NCBI RefSeq assembly: GCF_033115175.1 | Contig: NC_084840.1 | Coordinates: forward strand, 76,957,179-77,021,178 | Length of the DNA stretch: 64,000 nt | DNA from: Lepus europaeus | Taxonomy: Eukaryota; Chordata; Mammalia; Lagomorpha; Leporidae | Reading direction: 5' to 3' | Part shown: positions 11,558 to 22,354 of the stretch, piece after piece | Layout: every line of letters starts with the position of its first letter | Position numbering within the stretch: the first letter of the stretch is position 1 | Program-made: the position numbers and the translations under genes | Notes under the pieces: generated by a model | The model's input: only the letters and a program-made list of their open reading frames with translations | Databases searched by the model: none | Told to the model about the DNA's origin: nothing

Positions 11558-12080
11558 AAAAATACAATTGTGGCTAAAAGAGGGAGATCAATAAGATTAC
11601 TTACATATATAGAAACCAATTCACATATTGTACAGTATAACCTTTTCTCCAAACTCTCAATGGTTCAATACTATTTTGAATAACAAATTTAACAATAAAA
11701 ATAATCATTTATAAAACATGGACATTTACATATTTATAAATTTCGAGGAGGTGAATATTATCCATATACAATTACTGGAATTACTTAATCCATTATTAGT
11801 TTATAAAGGTCATTGGAGGAAATTATCTTAATGATAATATGTAATGAACAAAAAATTTTTCTACCCAGGATCACTTGGTTGTTATGATGTATTCAATTAT
11901 AGAATTATTGGGGAAGTTTGGGAGAAGATGAAGTCTACATATTTTGCAAACTTTTATTTGGGCTACATTAATGATACCCACATTGCCTATATACAGATAT
12001 TTGGAGAATAACCCTAATACCAATTCTACATTCCTTTTCAGGAAATAAATAGAGGCATTGCATTTTACAAAATCACTTAC

Positions 12081-12163
12081 ATATTATCAGAAGCATATGG
12101 AAGATTTCCATTTAGGCCACCCAGAGCTTTCATATACTCTGAAGACAACTGGAAATCAAAAAC
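12081..12163 (-). pseudogene. AKR1C: AKR1C relic B, exon 8 with lost acceptor
   Basis: Homologue of AKR1C exon 8, 83 nt as in gene C, still open for 27 codons (begins VFDFQLSSEYMKAL). The donor GTAAGT is intact, but the acceptor AG of gene C (ATAG|GT) is GG here (ATGG|GT). Normally conserved residues are changed (SED to SEY, NLRY to NLPY). Flanking intron continues to match gene C to about 12,395. Confidence 0.85.
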
Positions 12164-12395
12164 CCATTAAGAAGTAGAAAATTTTTATTGTTTTATACTG
12201 CACATTTATCAATCTGGAAAATCCTAAAAAGTTCCAAATATTTTGAGACATGAAATAAAAGTCTGGAATCATTAATAATAAATGCTGAGTGAAAATATAC
12301 AGAAGTACATTACTAGTTATGATATATTGAAATTGCAAAAAACTACAACAAAAAAGGGGATCTCAAAGTTAGCTGTAGAACAAAGATGACTTATT
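12164..12395 (-). other. Intron 7 remnant of relic B
   Basis: Aligns by eye with 46,773-47,000 in intron 7 of gene C (AGTAGAAAATTTTTATTGTT against AGTAGAAAATTCTGTTATGT). Homology stops at the SINE. The gene C interval up to about 52,860, which holds exons 7 and 6, has no counterpart here. Confidence 0.65.
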
Positions 12396-12669
12396 TTTAA
12401 AGATTTATTTATTTATTTGAAAGTCAGAGTTACACAAAGAGAGAGAAGGAGAGCAGAGAGAGAGGTCTTCCATTCTGCTGTTTCACTCCCCAATTGGTTG
12501 CAATGGCTGGAGCAGTGCCGATCCAAAGCCAGGAGCTAGGAGCTTCTTCAGGGTTTCCTATGTGGCTGCAGGGGCCCAAGGACTTGGGCCGTTTTCCACT
12601 TTCCCGGGCCATAGCAGAGAGCTGGATCAAAAGTGGAGCAACTGGAACTTGAACCAACGCCCATATGGG
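12396..12669 (-). mobile_element. Lagomorph C-SINE, minus strand, head truncated
   Basis: AAAGATTTATTTATTTATTTG tail, GAAAGTCAGAGTTACA, body, stopping at CCCATATGGG beside an AGG-rich simple repeat (12,668-12,745). Confidence 0.85.
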
Positions 12670-13021
12670 GAGGAGGAGGAGGAGGAGGACAAGGAGGAGG
12701 AGAAGAAGAAGGAGGAGAAGGTAGAGGAGAAGGAGGAGAAGAAGAAATTGGAAAACTTAAAAACAGTGTTGGAGATTTATGGGATACTATCAGACAACCC
12801 AACATACAGGTATTTGGAGTTCTTGAATCTGTGGAATGCGAGAATGGACTAGGTGGTTTTTTTGTTGAAATAATTACAGAAATCTTTCCCAATTTGGATT
12901 AAGAAAGGGACATCCAAGTAGAGGAAGCACACAGAACTCCTAACAGATGGGACCAGAAAAGAACTTCACCACAACGCACTGCAATAAAAACTAACCATAG
13001 TAAAACATAAAGAAATGATTC

Positions 13022-13363
13022 TTTTTTTTTTTAAAGAGTTATTTATTCATTTGAAAGTCAGAGTTACACAGAGAGAGGAGAGGCAGAGAGAGAGAGAGGT
13101 CTTCCATTTGCTGGCCCACTCCCCACTCCCCAACTGGCTGCAATGGCTAGAGCTGCGTCCATCCGAAGCCAGGCACCAGGAATCTCTTCCATGTCTCCCA
13201 CATGCATGCAGAGCACCAAGGACTTGGGCCATCTTCTATTGCTTTTCCAGGCCATAGCAGAAAACTGGATTGGAAGTGGAGCAGCTGGGACTTGAACCGG
13301 TGCCCATATGGGATGCCAGCGCTTCAGGCTAGGGCGTTAACCCACTGCGCCACAGCACCAGCC
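13022..13363 (-). mobile_element. Lagomorph C-SINE, minus strand
   Basis: Complete diverged copy: T-rich tail, GAGAGA tract and reverse-complement head ending CACAGCACCAGCCT. Inserted in L1 ORF1. Confidence 0.85.
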
Positions 13364-13499
13364 TCAAGAGATGATTCTAAAATATGCATGAGAGAAATAT
13401 CAGATTACTTTCAGAGGATCTCCAATTAGACTCACAGATGACTCCTCATCCTAGATCCTACAAGCTAGAAGAGAATAATGATATATAGTCTAAGTCTTC

Positions 13500-13833
13500 G
13501 GCCGGCGCCGCGGCTCACTAGGCTAATCCTCCGCCTCGCGGCGCTGGCACACCAGGTTCTACTCCTGGTCGGGGCACCGGATTCTGTCCCGGTTGCCCCT
13601 CTTCCAGGCCAGCTCTCTGCTGTGGCCCGGGAGTGCAGTGGAGGATGGCCCAAGTGCTTGGGCCCTGCACCCCATGGGAGACCAGGAGAAGCACCTGGCT
13701 CCTGCCTTCGGATCAGCGCGGTGCGCCAGCCGCAGTGCACCAACCGCGGCGGCCATTGGAGGGTGAACCAACGGCAAAGGAAAACCTTTCTCTCTGTCTC
13801 TCTCTCTCTCACTGTCCACTCTGCCTGTCAAAA

Positions 13834-13868
<35 letters not shown>

Positions 13869-13870
13869 AT
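13500..13870 (+). mobile_element. Lagomorph C-SINE, young, with AAAT repeat tail
   Basis: Starts GGCCGGCGCCGCGGCTCACT, the intact C-SINE head. CT tract and an (AAAT)n tail at 13,833-13,870. Inserted in L1 ORF1. Confidence 0.92.
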
Positions 13871-14120
13871 TGTTAACTCAGATTACTATACCTGACAAAG
13901 CTTTCATTTATGAATGAAAGTGAACTACAGACCCTCCATAACAGGCAGAAATTGAAAGAATTTGTCACCATCATCCAGCCTTACAAAAGTGCTTAAGGAT
14001 ATGCTGCACACAGAAACCCAAGAAAGACAATGATCATTATGAAAAAAGGTGAAGGCAGAAAATCCCTCATTAAAGTACAAAAGTAATCCAAAGTAAATAT
14101 TAGGAATATTTGTAGTAAAA

Positions 14121-15525
14121 TGTTTGAACACATAAAACAGAGAAAGGGAGAGAAAGAGAGCAAGCAAGAGAGGAAATAAAGAACATTTAATGCCCCTGCT
14201 GATGGTGATTACTATAGTAACTTCTTTCTAATTAAAAGGACGGTATTAAAGTTATCCTTTATATAAATAATTATAATTTATACTGATTTAAAGCTCAAAT
14301 ATCAAGTAAGAAAAGTAAAAAGATAAAAGTGCACATAATTATTTATAAAGGCCAAAGAAATAACCAGTTAAGACTAAAATGATATATTAGTACTCACTTA
14401 TGAAAAGTCAGCCAAGGACTAGTGCAGCCTTGATAGAACACTATAGCTGAACAAATTATAAGTAATTGCAGTGAGTGAAAATATATGCTAAAAAAGAGAT
14501 CCGGTGCTGAACAATTTAGTGAAGTGACCAATAGTTATATCACAACATGAGACAACCTATCATTCTGTACATCCTGATGGGTAAGAATTTGATGAACATA
14601 GCATTCTAGGAATATTTTGTTAACAAAAACTTTTAGCTTTAATGTAATACAATATTCAAACCTAAAGTTTGCTTTACATAGAGTTCACGTAGAGAGACAA
14701 GTGATTATTTCATGGTAACAAGCTGAGAATTCCGGAACATCTGACTAAATCTATCTGAACATTATAGGAAAAAATGGTTTCTTCCATTCCAGGGAATTAT
14801 GCCATCAGGAACATGACAAAAATCTATGTATGAACCACAGTTTTATCACATAAAAAATAGAGGACATTTCTAGCAACAACAGAAATTGTAATAAGGAATA
14901 ATGTTAAGTGATACATGGAAACAGTTGTTAACTCTTTTAGATCCATTAATGAAAATATAACCATATAGGACAGTTCAATAATAGGAGATGTTTTCTCAGG
15001 TCTGTACAGATGAATACTTACTTTTATCTTATATTATCAAGAGTTTCAGCAAAATATTGTACATATGTATGAAGACACATTAGCATATGCCTACTAACTT
15101 CGAACACATGAAAAGATGTTAATAACTTTGAGTATAGGTAGGAAAACATGAATGGCTTGCAGTAGTCTAAATTTTCTGAATTTTTGAAAGTTGTTATAGT
15201 AAAAAAATTGGAGTACAACTAATATTGAAAGCATATTAATATTGTAATATTTTCTTGAAAATCAAGTGTTTATCATTAAATGATTTTATAGATTTTATTA
15301 AAAAAGCCATTGATTTTATAATCCATATTTCCCAATCAAAGGTCTTTTGTGGGTGACTGTAAGTTGTCAGATCTTATGTCAGAGCATGCAGCTGGACACA
15401 GAATAGATACAGGTAATTTCCTTCCTCTTCCCCAGATTATTATCAGAGTTTCCATTTAACTTTTCTGTTCCTAGCTATCTGTTCAAGACACCTGAAAGCA
15501 GAGATGCAAAAAGGAAAGATTCTGA
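14121..15525 (-). pseudogene. Intron 5 remnant of AKR1C relic B
   Basis: Aligns by eye with 52,870-53,980 and then 56,040-56,200 in gene C intron 5. Shared phrases: TTCTGTACATCCTGATGGG against TTCTGTGCTTCTCTTGGG, and AACTCTTTTAGATCCATTAA against AACTCCTTTAGATCCAATAA. The ERV remnant of gene C (54.0-55.8 kb) is absent here, so it inserted after the duplication. No exon lies in it, and exons 1-5 of relic B were not found further right. Confidence 0.7.
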
Positions 15526-15526
15526 T

Positions 15527-15655
15527 ATCTGGAGGATGGCATTCTGGTGAAACTGGTTAAGCCACTGCCAGTGACACCAACACCCTATAGGAGCACCCAT
15601 TTGAGTCCCAGCTATTTCATATGATACAGCTTCCTGCTCATGTGCATGGGAATGC
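15527..15655 (+). mobile_element. Partial C-SINE
   Basis: Diverged 5' half only (GGCATTCTGGTGAAACTGGTTAAGCC to CTGCTCATG). Confidence 0.6.
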
Positions 15656-17605
15656 AATATTTTCAGATATCATGATTCTACAATAGGGTAACCATAGGAG
15701 TTTACCAGAGGCCATTCTAACTGATAAGCTCTTTTCTTTATGTCTTACTTTGGAAAGTTTGACTACAGTATGTTGTGAAGATCTTTTCTGGTCATATTTG
15801 TTAAGAGTTCTGTGTGCTTCTTCTCTTTGAACATCCCTTTCTTTCTCCAAATTGAGGAAGTTTCCTGTAACTATTTAACTAAATAGGCTGTCTATTCCCT
15901 TCTCTCTTTCCACTCCTTCTGGAACCCCTAAGATCCATATATAAGGTTCTTTGATCATATCCCATAGATCTACAACGCTGTTTTTAAGTTTTCTATTTTC
16001 TTCTTTTTTTTGTCTGACTGTAAGAATTGCAAAGATTTGTCATCTAGTTTGGACACTCTTTCTTCTGGCTTATTGAGTGTGCTGTTAAGGCGTTCCACTG
16101 CATTTTTTATTGGATCCATTGAATTCTCTATTTCTAATATTTCATTTTGATTTCTCTTTAAATTCTCAATTTCCTGGGAAAAATTTTTATTCATGTCATG
16201 TATCATATTCTTTAGTTCTTGGATTTACTTCTGATATTTTTTGAGTAATCCTATGATTAATTTTGTAAATTTCATTTCTGATATTTCCTTGATCCCTTCA
16301 TCTTTGCATTCTAATATTGAAGTGTTATTGTGGGGGCCAGCACTGTGGCATTGCAGTTGGAGCTGCTGCCTGCAGTACCAGCATTCCCTATTGGCACCAG
16401 TTCGAGTCCCGGCTGCTCCACTTCTGATCCAGCTCTCTGCTATGGCCTGGGAAGGCAGTAGAAGATGGCCCAAATCCTTGGGCCCCTGTACCCTTGTGCA
16501 AGACTCAGAAGAAGCTCCTGGCTCCTGGCTTCAGATTGGCACAGCTCCAGCAGTTGCGGCTATCTGGGGAGTGAACCAGCGGATGAAGACCCCCCCCCCC
16601 CGCTGCCTCTCCTCTCTGTGTAGTTCTTTCAAGTAAATAAACAAATCTTTAAAAAATAATAAAAATTTAAAAAAATGTTTGTGTGTTCCTGGGGGAGTGG
16701 TCATAGTGACTTCCTTATTCTTATTTTTTGAATTTTGGCATTGTAGAATTGATTTTTAACTTTTTCTTCTGACTCTTTATCTTTGAGTCTATGCTTCTGT
16801 GGCTTAGTGGGATGTCTGCATTTTCAGTGGATACCAGGATGTGTGTGGTGGGTATGGCCAGGGGGCTCTGGTGAGTTTCCAGGTTAACTCCAAAGTTAGG
16901 CATGGTAGGACTCAATACCCATCTACACCCTACACCTTCTCATGTAGCCACCAAGTCCCCAAGGTTTCAGCACACAAGGCTACCATAGTTGCCAAATCCA
17001 GAGGGCTCTGCTGGCATGGGCGCCTCCTAACTGCCCAGCCTCCTCCGAGCCAAGCTCAGAGTCAGTGTGATCAGCAGGCCATTCCCTCTGCTCCAAGCTC
17101 TGGATCACATGCTGACCCACGCCAGCACTGTGCTCAGGGGCCCATCAGTGAGCTGTTATGTACACACCTGCAGACTTCTGTAGTTGTTGCCCCATTGCAA
17201 AATGGCACCTGCCCTCACTGAGCTGGATCACGGGTTCTGTTTGGGAGAGATTGCTTTGAATCAAACATCACCCTCCACTTCCAAAGGGACCAGAGGCAAC
17301 TGCCAGCAACCACCAGCCCCCAGGGCTACAGTTTGGACCCACTCCATGCTCTCTTTTTATCCCCATGGATAAAATGTCTCTAAATGCTGCTGACTTTGCT
17401 CACCAGTGCTGTAGCTGTGCAGGCTTGCATCAGCACTCACCATGTAGATTCACACCATTTAACCTCCTCCTGTGGGACTTCCTATGTGTTTTTCTTTCTC
17501 TAATTCTCTGCCAAGACTGTACCTCTTACACTTTTCTCCTCACTTTTTATTCCTAGCACTGCAAAGCATGCAACTCCCTAATCCACCATCTTTTGTCCCT
17601 GAACT
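15656..17605 (-). mobile_element. Old L1 5' UTR and ORF1, minus strand
   Basis: 15,656-16,225 is antisense ORF1: coiled-coil-like frames with NQNEILEIENSMDPIKNAVE and the later RTLNKYDQKRSSQHTVVKLS region, with breaks. A SINE follows at 16,331. 16,660-17,605 is GC-rich and resembles an L1 5' UTR; it ends at ATCCACCATCTTTTGTCCC, corresponding to the CCGCCATCTTGGCTCCG end of the full-length L1. Plus-strand open frames at 16,841-17,556 are shadows. Confidence 0.7.
16331..16660 (+). mobile_element. Lagomorph C-SINE in old L1
   Basis: GGGGGCCAGCACTGTGGC head, GTTCGAGTCCCGG B box, and AAATAAACAAATC tail. It has a C10 homopolymer at 16,592-16,601. Confidence 0.88.
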
Positions 17606-18002
17606 CATAAAAAATTCTCCATTTTCACATTTCACTAGTCCCTGGTAGTCACTGTTCTAATTTCTCCATGAGTTCAAATGCTTTAGAAAATTTATATCAA
17701 TGTCATCATACACTGTTTGTCTTTTAGGTACTGAATTACTTAGAATAATGTCCTCAAGTACAACCATATTATAGCATGTGAAGGGATTTTATTTTTTATT
17801 AGTATAAATAAAATTTAATTGCATGTATTTAACACATTTTGTTTATTGTTAATTTGTAGATGAACATTTAGATACTGTCACCTCTTAAACTATTATGTAT
17901 AATGCATTAAAAACTAGAATGAGCAAATATTCATTGGAGATGCTATTTTGTTTTAATTGTAGATCTATTTATAATTGGATTTGCTATATCATATGGTAAT
18001 TT
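17606..18002 (-). mobile_element. Ancient L1-like fragment, minus strand
   Basis: TAGTCCCTGGTAGTCACTGT followed by TCCATGAGTTC and CATACACTGTTTGTCTTT resembles the conserved antisense 3' part of old mammalian L1. It resumes at about 23,104 after the ERV, which therefore landed in it. Confidence 0.5.
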
Positions 18003-18027
18003 TATTTTCAATTTTTTTCTTTTTTTT

Positions 18028-18335
18028 AAGGGAAAGGGTTTATTGGGGTACACCCTACAGACCGGAGTGAAGGGGTGGCGAAGGATAAAGAGAGAAGGAG
18101 ACTGTAAGAGAGAGAGACAGAGAGGAGGGAGAAGAGAGACGAGAGGAGGAGAGAAGCCAGAGGAGCAGGGAGCAGAGCCAAGAGAGCACGTGTTCAGGAA
18201 CAGGCCCTTTTAAAACTTTGCCTGAGGGCGGGCAGGGAAGTAGGAGCATCGAATCCCATTAGGGTGGGAGTGGAGTCTGGCTCAGGTAGCTGGGCCATGT
18301 GGCCACCTGGCTAAAACTGCGCCAGTTTCCTAACA
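18028..18335 (-). repeat. 3' LTR of the ERV (U3-R, no U5)
   Basis: Starts TGTTAGGAAACTGG (18,335 downwards). A TATA-like TTTTAAAA is at 18,215-18,208, and the inferred start of R (GCTCTCTTGG) is at 18,187, about 25 bases later. R matches 22,560-22,404 of the 5' end and ends 12-13 bases after AATAAA. U3 is only about 148 bases. Confidence 0.85.
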
Positions 18336-18356
18336 TTCCCCCCTTTTGTTTTTTAT
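18336..18356 (-). other. Polypurine tract of the ERV
   Basis: Minus strand reads AAAAAACAAAAGGGGGGAA directly before the TGTTAGG start of the 3' LTR: the plus-strand priming site for retroviral DNA synthesis. Confidence 0.85.
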
Positions 18357-18399
18357 AAAGCAGGATTTGTATGGGGTTACATTAGTCCCAAAAGTCCAG

Positions 18400-18860
18400 G
18401 AGGGGTAGAGGGATGATGATCTGTCTTTAGAGCTACTTCCTGCTGACATGGGGCAATGTCTCAGGTCGCTGTCTCCTGGTTGGGGAGTATATTTCTGTAG
18501 CAGCATTTGGGTGACCGCCTGGTTGTTGAAGGCCTTGGTTTGGTTCCATTATCACCTGCTGTAAACACTTAGACACTGTAGTATAAAAGACAGGGTGAGA
18601 ATAGTAACCAATGATCCTAAGAGTAGCATTAACCAGGTAATGAGAGGATTTTATAGAGAGGAAATGGCGGGGTCTCTGGACCCGTGTGGGGACAGTTTGA
18701 TGGATGTGGCTTAAAGCTGATTCCAGCCAAGACTGGGAGAAAAGCCACTTAACTTTTGCAGGTAGCGGGGTTTGTCTGTAAAGAAATCTGAACAATCATA
18801 CCACATTAAGTGGGGGAGAGGACCATCAGTACACACAGCCATTGGTGGTAGAGTAGAGGC
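18400..18860 (-). pseudogene. Retroviral env (TM end) relic
   Basis: Just upstream of the polypurine tract, where env ends. One frame is open for 120 codons (18,433-18,795). A hydrophobic stretch typical of a transmembrane anchor is visible only in a different frame (about 18,580-18,650), so the gene is frameshifted. Assignment to env rests on position and hydrophobicity. Confidence 0.5.
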
Positions 18861-19480
18861 TATGGTTACAAAGGAATGAGGCCCAAGTGCACCAGACAGG
18901 GTCTAGAACAAAGGACAGAGTCATTATTAGAAGAGCTAAGAAAGGTGCTATCTAAGCTACAGATAAGTTCTTTGATTGAGAGGCAAATAGAACCTGACAG
19001 AAGGGGCTTGATAATAATCTGGTGGGCTTTAAGCCTTGTAAATCATGAGGCCCAGACTCATCTATCTCTTCATATAGCCTACATCCTAAGGGAGGTGTGA
19101 ACTTCCTGGGGGAAGGCACCCTGTTGACTTCCATTACCAAGCTGGCCTGGGAGGAGAGCTGGCCAGGTAAAGGCAGGTGACATCTCTAACAGGAAATTTA
19201 CAGCTCTGCCTGCAGTGTTGCTGACCCTACTTGGCTGTCCCCTCAGCTGCAGTGGTCACTTTGGAAGTTGGGCTGAGTGAAGGGCTTTTCAGCTTAGAGC
19301 CACTAAGATCTGTGGCTCTGACCTGGGTGTCCTTCGGCTCCAGGGCAGGTCCATTTCCAGTGATCCAACTCTTGGCAGAGCTGTCAGGGCTCTTCATAAG
19401 CTAACCTCTGCTGAAGCCCAGGCTTACCACATTGAAAGCCACTGCAGTGCACTGGCCTGTTGGGTCTCCTTGGGGGCAGA
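18861..19480 (-). pseudogene. Retroviral gag nucleocapsid relic joined to pre-env region
   Basis: The region around 19,310-19,440 matches the CCHC zinc-knuckle segment at 54,130-54,210, but the knuckle cysteines are no longer readable in frame. Homology with the 54 kb remnant continues over about 400 bases and then ends, and the sequence passes into env-side DNA without reverse transcriptase or integrase. This suggests a pol-deleted retrovirus. Confidence 0.6.
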
Positions 19481-19639
19481 TCACTGTACAGATCAGCCAT
19501 TAATAGGCCTGCCACCCATTGCTTCTGATGACTAGCTTTCTTTTCCTCCTGGTTTTTGTTAAAGCAGACCAGAGGATACAAGTCAAGGGGGTTCTCAAGT
19601 CCCATCTCTAGTCTTTGGTGGCCTAAACTACAAGTTTAT

Positions 19640-21650
19640 AGTCACAGGCATGTTCTGTAGTAGTTTTTCTAAGGTAGACAATGCCCATGAGAAAATCTAT
19701 ATTCTCACTTTAAAACTTTCTTTCCCTTTGGTCTGAAAGGGAGGTCTTTTCTTTCCTGTTTACCTCACTGGTGGTGAAGTAAATCTAGCTATGAGATTAT
19801 ACTTTAAGCTCTTATTTTAGCTATGCTATTACAGAAATATGTTAGCCATCTCTCTTATAAGATCTAAAATCAAATTTTGAATCTTGGAGATTCCTTCATA
19901 ATAGAATTAGTTTCCTACCTCAAAGAGAATAGAGAAATGAGAGAACAAGTTGGGCTTAGAATAGAGAAACGAGGGAACAAGTCCCAGATTGCTTACTGAC
20001 AATAGCAATAGCACATGAAAACCTAGAAAGCAGTTTTACCCATTAGATAACAACTTAAGAAAACATTTACCAGAAGGCACAATGCCTTCCATAAATATTA
20101 ATACATATATTTGCAAACACCTCTTAAATATCTAACATGATGTAGCTTGTTTAACCAGCAAATTTAAGCACAAACATATAAAATGTTTTTAGTTTCTTTC
20201 CACCAACAAAATTAAAACATCTGATCCAGAGATTCAGGTCACATGAATTAAAATGTATCTGAATAATTTTAGCTGTTTAAATTTATGGACAATCTTATTT
20301 AAGCCAATAAAAATAAAACTCTTAAATTTTCCCATGTAGACATATAGTATGTATACACATATAACATAATAGACCAATATAGCAGATTTAATAGCTTTTT
20401 TTAAAAATCTAACTCCTATTTGTAAATTACCAATTAATTTGAATTACTTTTGTTTTTAGTAACCTCAGTTAGCCATACTTTCTCTCAGTTGGTGCCTTTA
20501 ATACATTATTGACTTCATCTGTTTACAGAGCCATCCCAAAATACTGAATACAATAGATGTGCCTGGAAAAATTCCATCTGAACCTATAGGAGGGCAGCTA
20601 AACACAGAACCAACAATGCTTTAGTTTTATGAGCAGCAAATCTGATATATAAAACTGTAGATGACAAAAGACTTTATGTTGCCACGTTTAAAATTATAAA
20701 CTCATTAACAAACAAGAGGCACTTGCTTACTTCACAGTATTTTTTGAAAGCACCTGTAGGATTTTATAAAACATTTAACCCTTTAGGCCTCTGGGGCTGT
20801 CTCTCTAAGATAACTATCTTGTCTAGTAACACAAGATCATTAGGCGTTTTAATTCTTAGACATTTGTATTAATGCCATTTTATATTATAGAAACTTAAAA
20901 TTTAGCACCACTTCACATCTTGACAGTACTTCTAATATAATCCAAATAGCCTGATTAGTTGGTGTCTCCACAAGATGAAAGACATAGGTCCTTCGATTTT
21001 TTCAGTTGGGCCCGAACTGGAAAAAACAAAGTCCAAAATTTACTGGAAATTTCAGAGTCCAAATTATTTGAAACTTTGATTTTTGATTTTTTTGAATGCC
21101 TGTCAAGAATGTCAAGAAGTCTCAAAATCCAAATTTGGTTGAAATAAGATTCCTTAAAATCATGACATAATATAGACCAAATTTGATCATTGTTACAAGG
21201 TGATTATTTAAATGTTTGAAAATAAGCACATATTTAAATAACCTATAGCTCTTAATAAACAATTAGAATTTAACAGACATCAAGAATATAATAGATTAAC
21301 ACTGCTTTAACAGAGAATCAGATTTATATTTTGCAGTAAAGAGAAATAGATTAGTATACTTGTGATGTTTTCCACCTGCCAATGTCCTTGATTTACATTT
21401 TAAAATAATCTGCTTAAAATTTCCAGAATAAGATAAGGTAACACATCAAATTTCAGTCTGAGTTACTTTAAACAGTGTTGAACTATTTTTATAAGTTTAT
21501 AAACTAACCCAAATAGTTTTTATAGAATATAACATGTTGAGTATACAAAAGTTTTACCCAATTTAATTTAGCAGTTACACCTAAATGACTTAGGATGCTG
21601 ATATATTCTTATCTGAATTTAATTAAAATTAAAATTGCATTCATCTAAGA
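19640..21650 (-). other. AT-rich interior of the ERV, no coding signal
   Basis: About 2 kb inside the ERV limits with high A+T and no retroviral protein similarity on either strand. It may be a decayed gag region or captured non-viral DNA. Confidence 0.45.
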
Positions 21651-22335
21651 CAAGTACTGAAGGACCCAAAGCTGGCAGGGTCCTGGGTAGCACCCTGGGG
21701 ACCCAGAAATTCAGGCTCTGTTATCAGGATCAAACTACTCCGACTTCCGATTCCTCAGGGCCAAATGCGCCACCATGGAGGGGCCACTTTTGAGGGCTGG
21801 GGCCAATTTGAGAGGGACCATCAGATGAACGTGGTTAGAGAAAAGTTCCCATTGGGACCTGTAGAGTCAGATCCGTGGATTGCAAGCATACTTGCATCCC
21901 GGCTATCTGACTAAGGAGAGAATATGGGAGCAGAAGGCGGGGTCGTCACCCAAGCGCCTGCTGGAGCCCAGGGCCTCGCCTGTAAAGAGGTGAGCAGAGA
22001 TGGAGTCGTCGCTCGCACCCACTGTTGGCTGGACACAGTGTCCGTAGAGGCTAAAGGCCTTAAGTAGGAGTTGTGGTGTCTAGCACTACAACTTTGGACA
22101 AAAGTAGAAGAGCCTCAGACAAATGCAGACGAGAGTAGAACACAACTCAGTAGACAAGTAGAGTCGCCGTGAGAGCTTCCCGTTCCGCGTCTTACCTCAA
22201 AATTTGGAAGGCCAATGTGTGGATGGAGATCGCAGAGCGTTCGGTAGCGTGGAAGGAGTTCCAGAGGTGTGCTTTGTGACTGGCAGATCCAGGACCACAG
22301 AGCACTGGGGGACACTGGATTACCAATATGAGGCT
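21651..22335 (-). other. ERV 5' leader
   Basis: Between the primer site and the AT-rich interior. CpG-rich, with a possible splice donor TTTTGAG|GTAAGACG at about 22,197 on the minus strand. No long open frame. A leader role is inferred from position. Confidence 0.5.
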
Positions 22336-22353
22336 ATCCGAGTCACGGCACCA
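22336..22353 (-). other. Retroviral primer-binding site for tRNA-His
   Basis: The minus strand reads TGGTGCCGTGACTCGGAT, the exact complement of the 18 3'-terminal bases of animal tRNA-His (ending CACGGCACCA). It lies one base after the CA end of U5. Confidence 0.9.
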
Positions 22354-22354
22354 A

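Larger units (their letters stand above)
8094..12080 (-). other. Intron 8 of relic B with two retrotransposon insertions
   Basis: Outside the L1 (9,203-9,938) and the ERV-L1 chimera (10,376-11,557), this DNA aligns by eye with gene C intron 8 (45,490-46,690); for example ACTTTGTCGTGGTAATACTC against ACTTTATCATGGTAACACTG. About 0.8 kb (8,330-9,190) has no counterpart in gene C and was deleted there or inserted here; its 77-codon open frame resembles no known protein. Confidence 0.7.
12670..14120 (+). mobile_element. Old L1 ORF1 fragment, plus strand, with two SINEs
   Basis: Pieces at 12,745-13,021, 13,365-13,499 and 13,871-14,120 are colinear with the L1 ORF1 at 39,177-40,019: the end of the coiled coil, the RNA-recognition part (IRQPNIQVFGV-like, with GLGGFFVEIITEIFP) and the C-terminal part. 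Stops are frequent. It lies where exons 7 and 6 of relic B should be. Confidence 0.75.

Noticed and set aside
12562-12902. Glu/Lys- and Gly-rich frames resembling charged proteins
   Set aside because: They come from an AGG simple repeat next to a SINE and an L1 ORF1 fragment.
13833-13870. Regularly spaced short repeats that might suggest an array
   Set aside because: It is the AAAT tail of a SINE; there are no spacers, so it is not CRISPR-like.
16841-17556. GC-rich plus-strand frames that could be exons or a CpG island
   Set aside because: The region is the 5' UTR of an old minus-strand L1, ending at the same CCATCTT motif as the complete L1; no splice pattern or protein family supports a gene.
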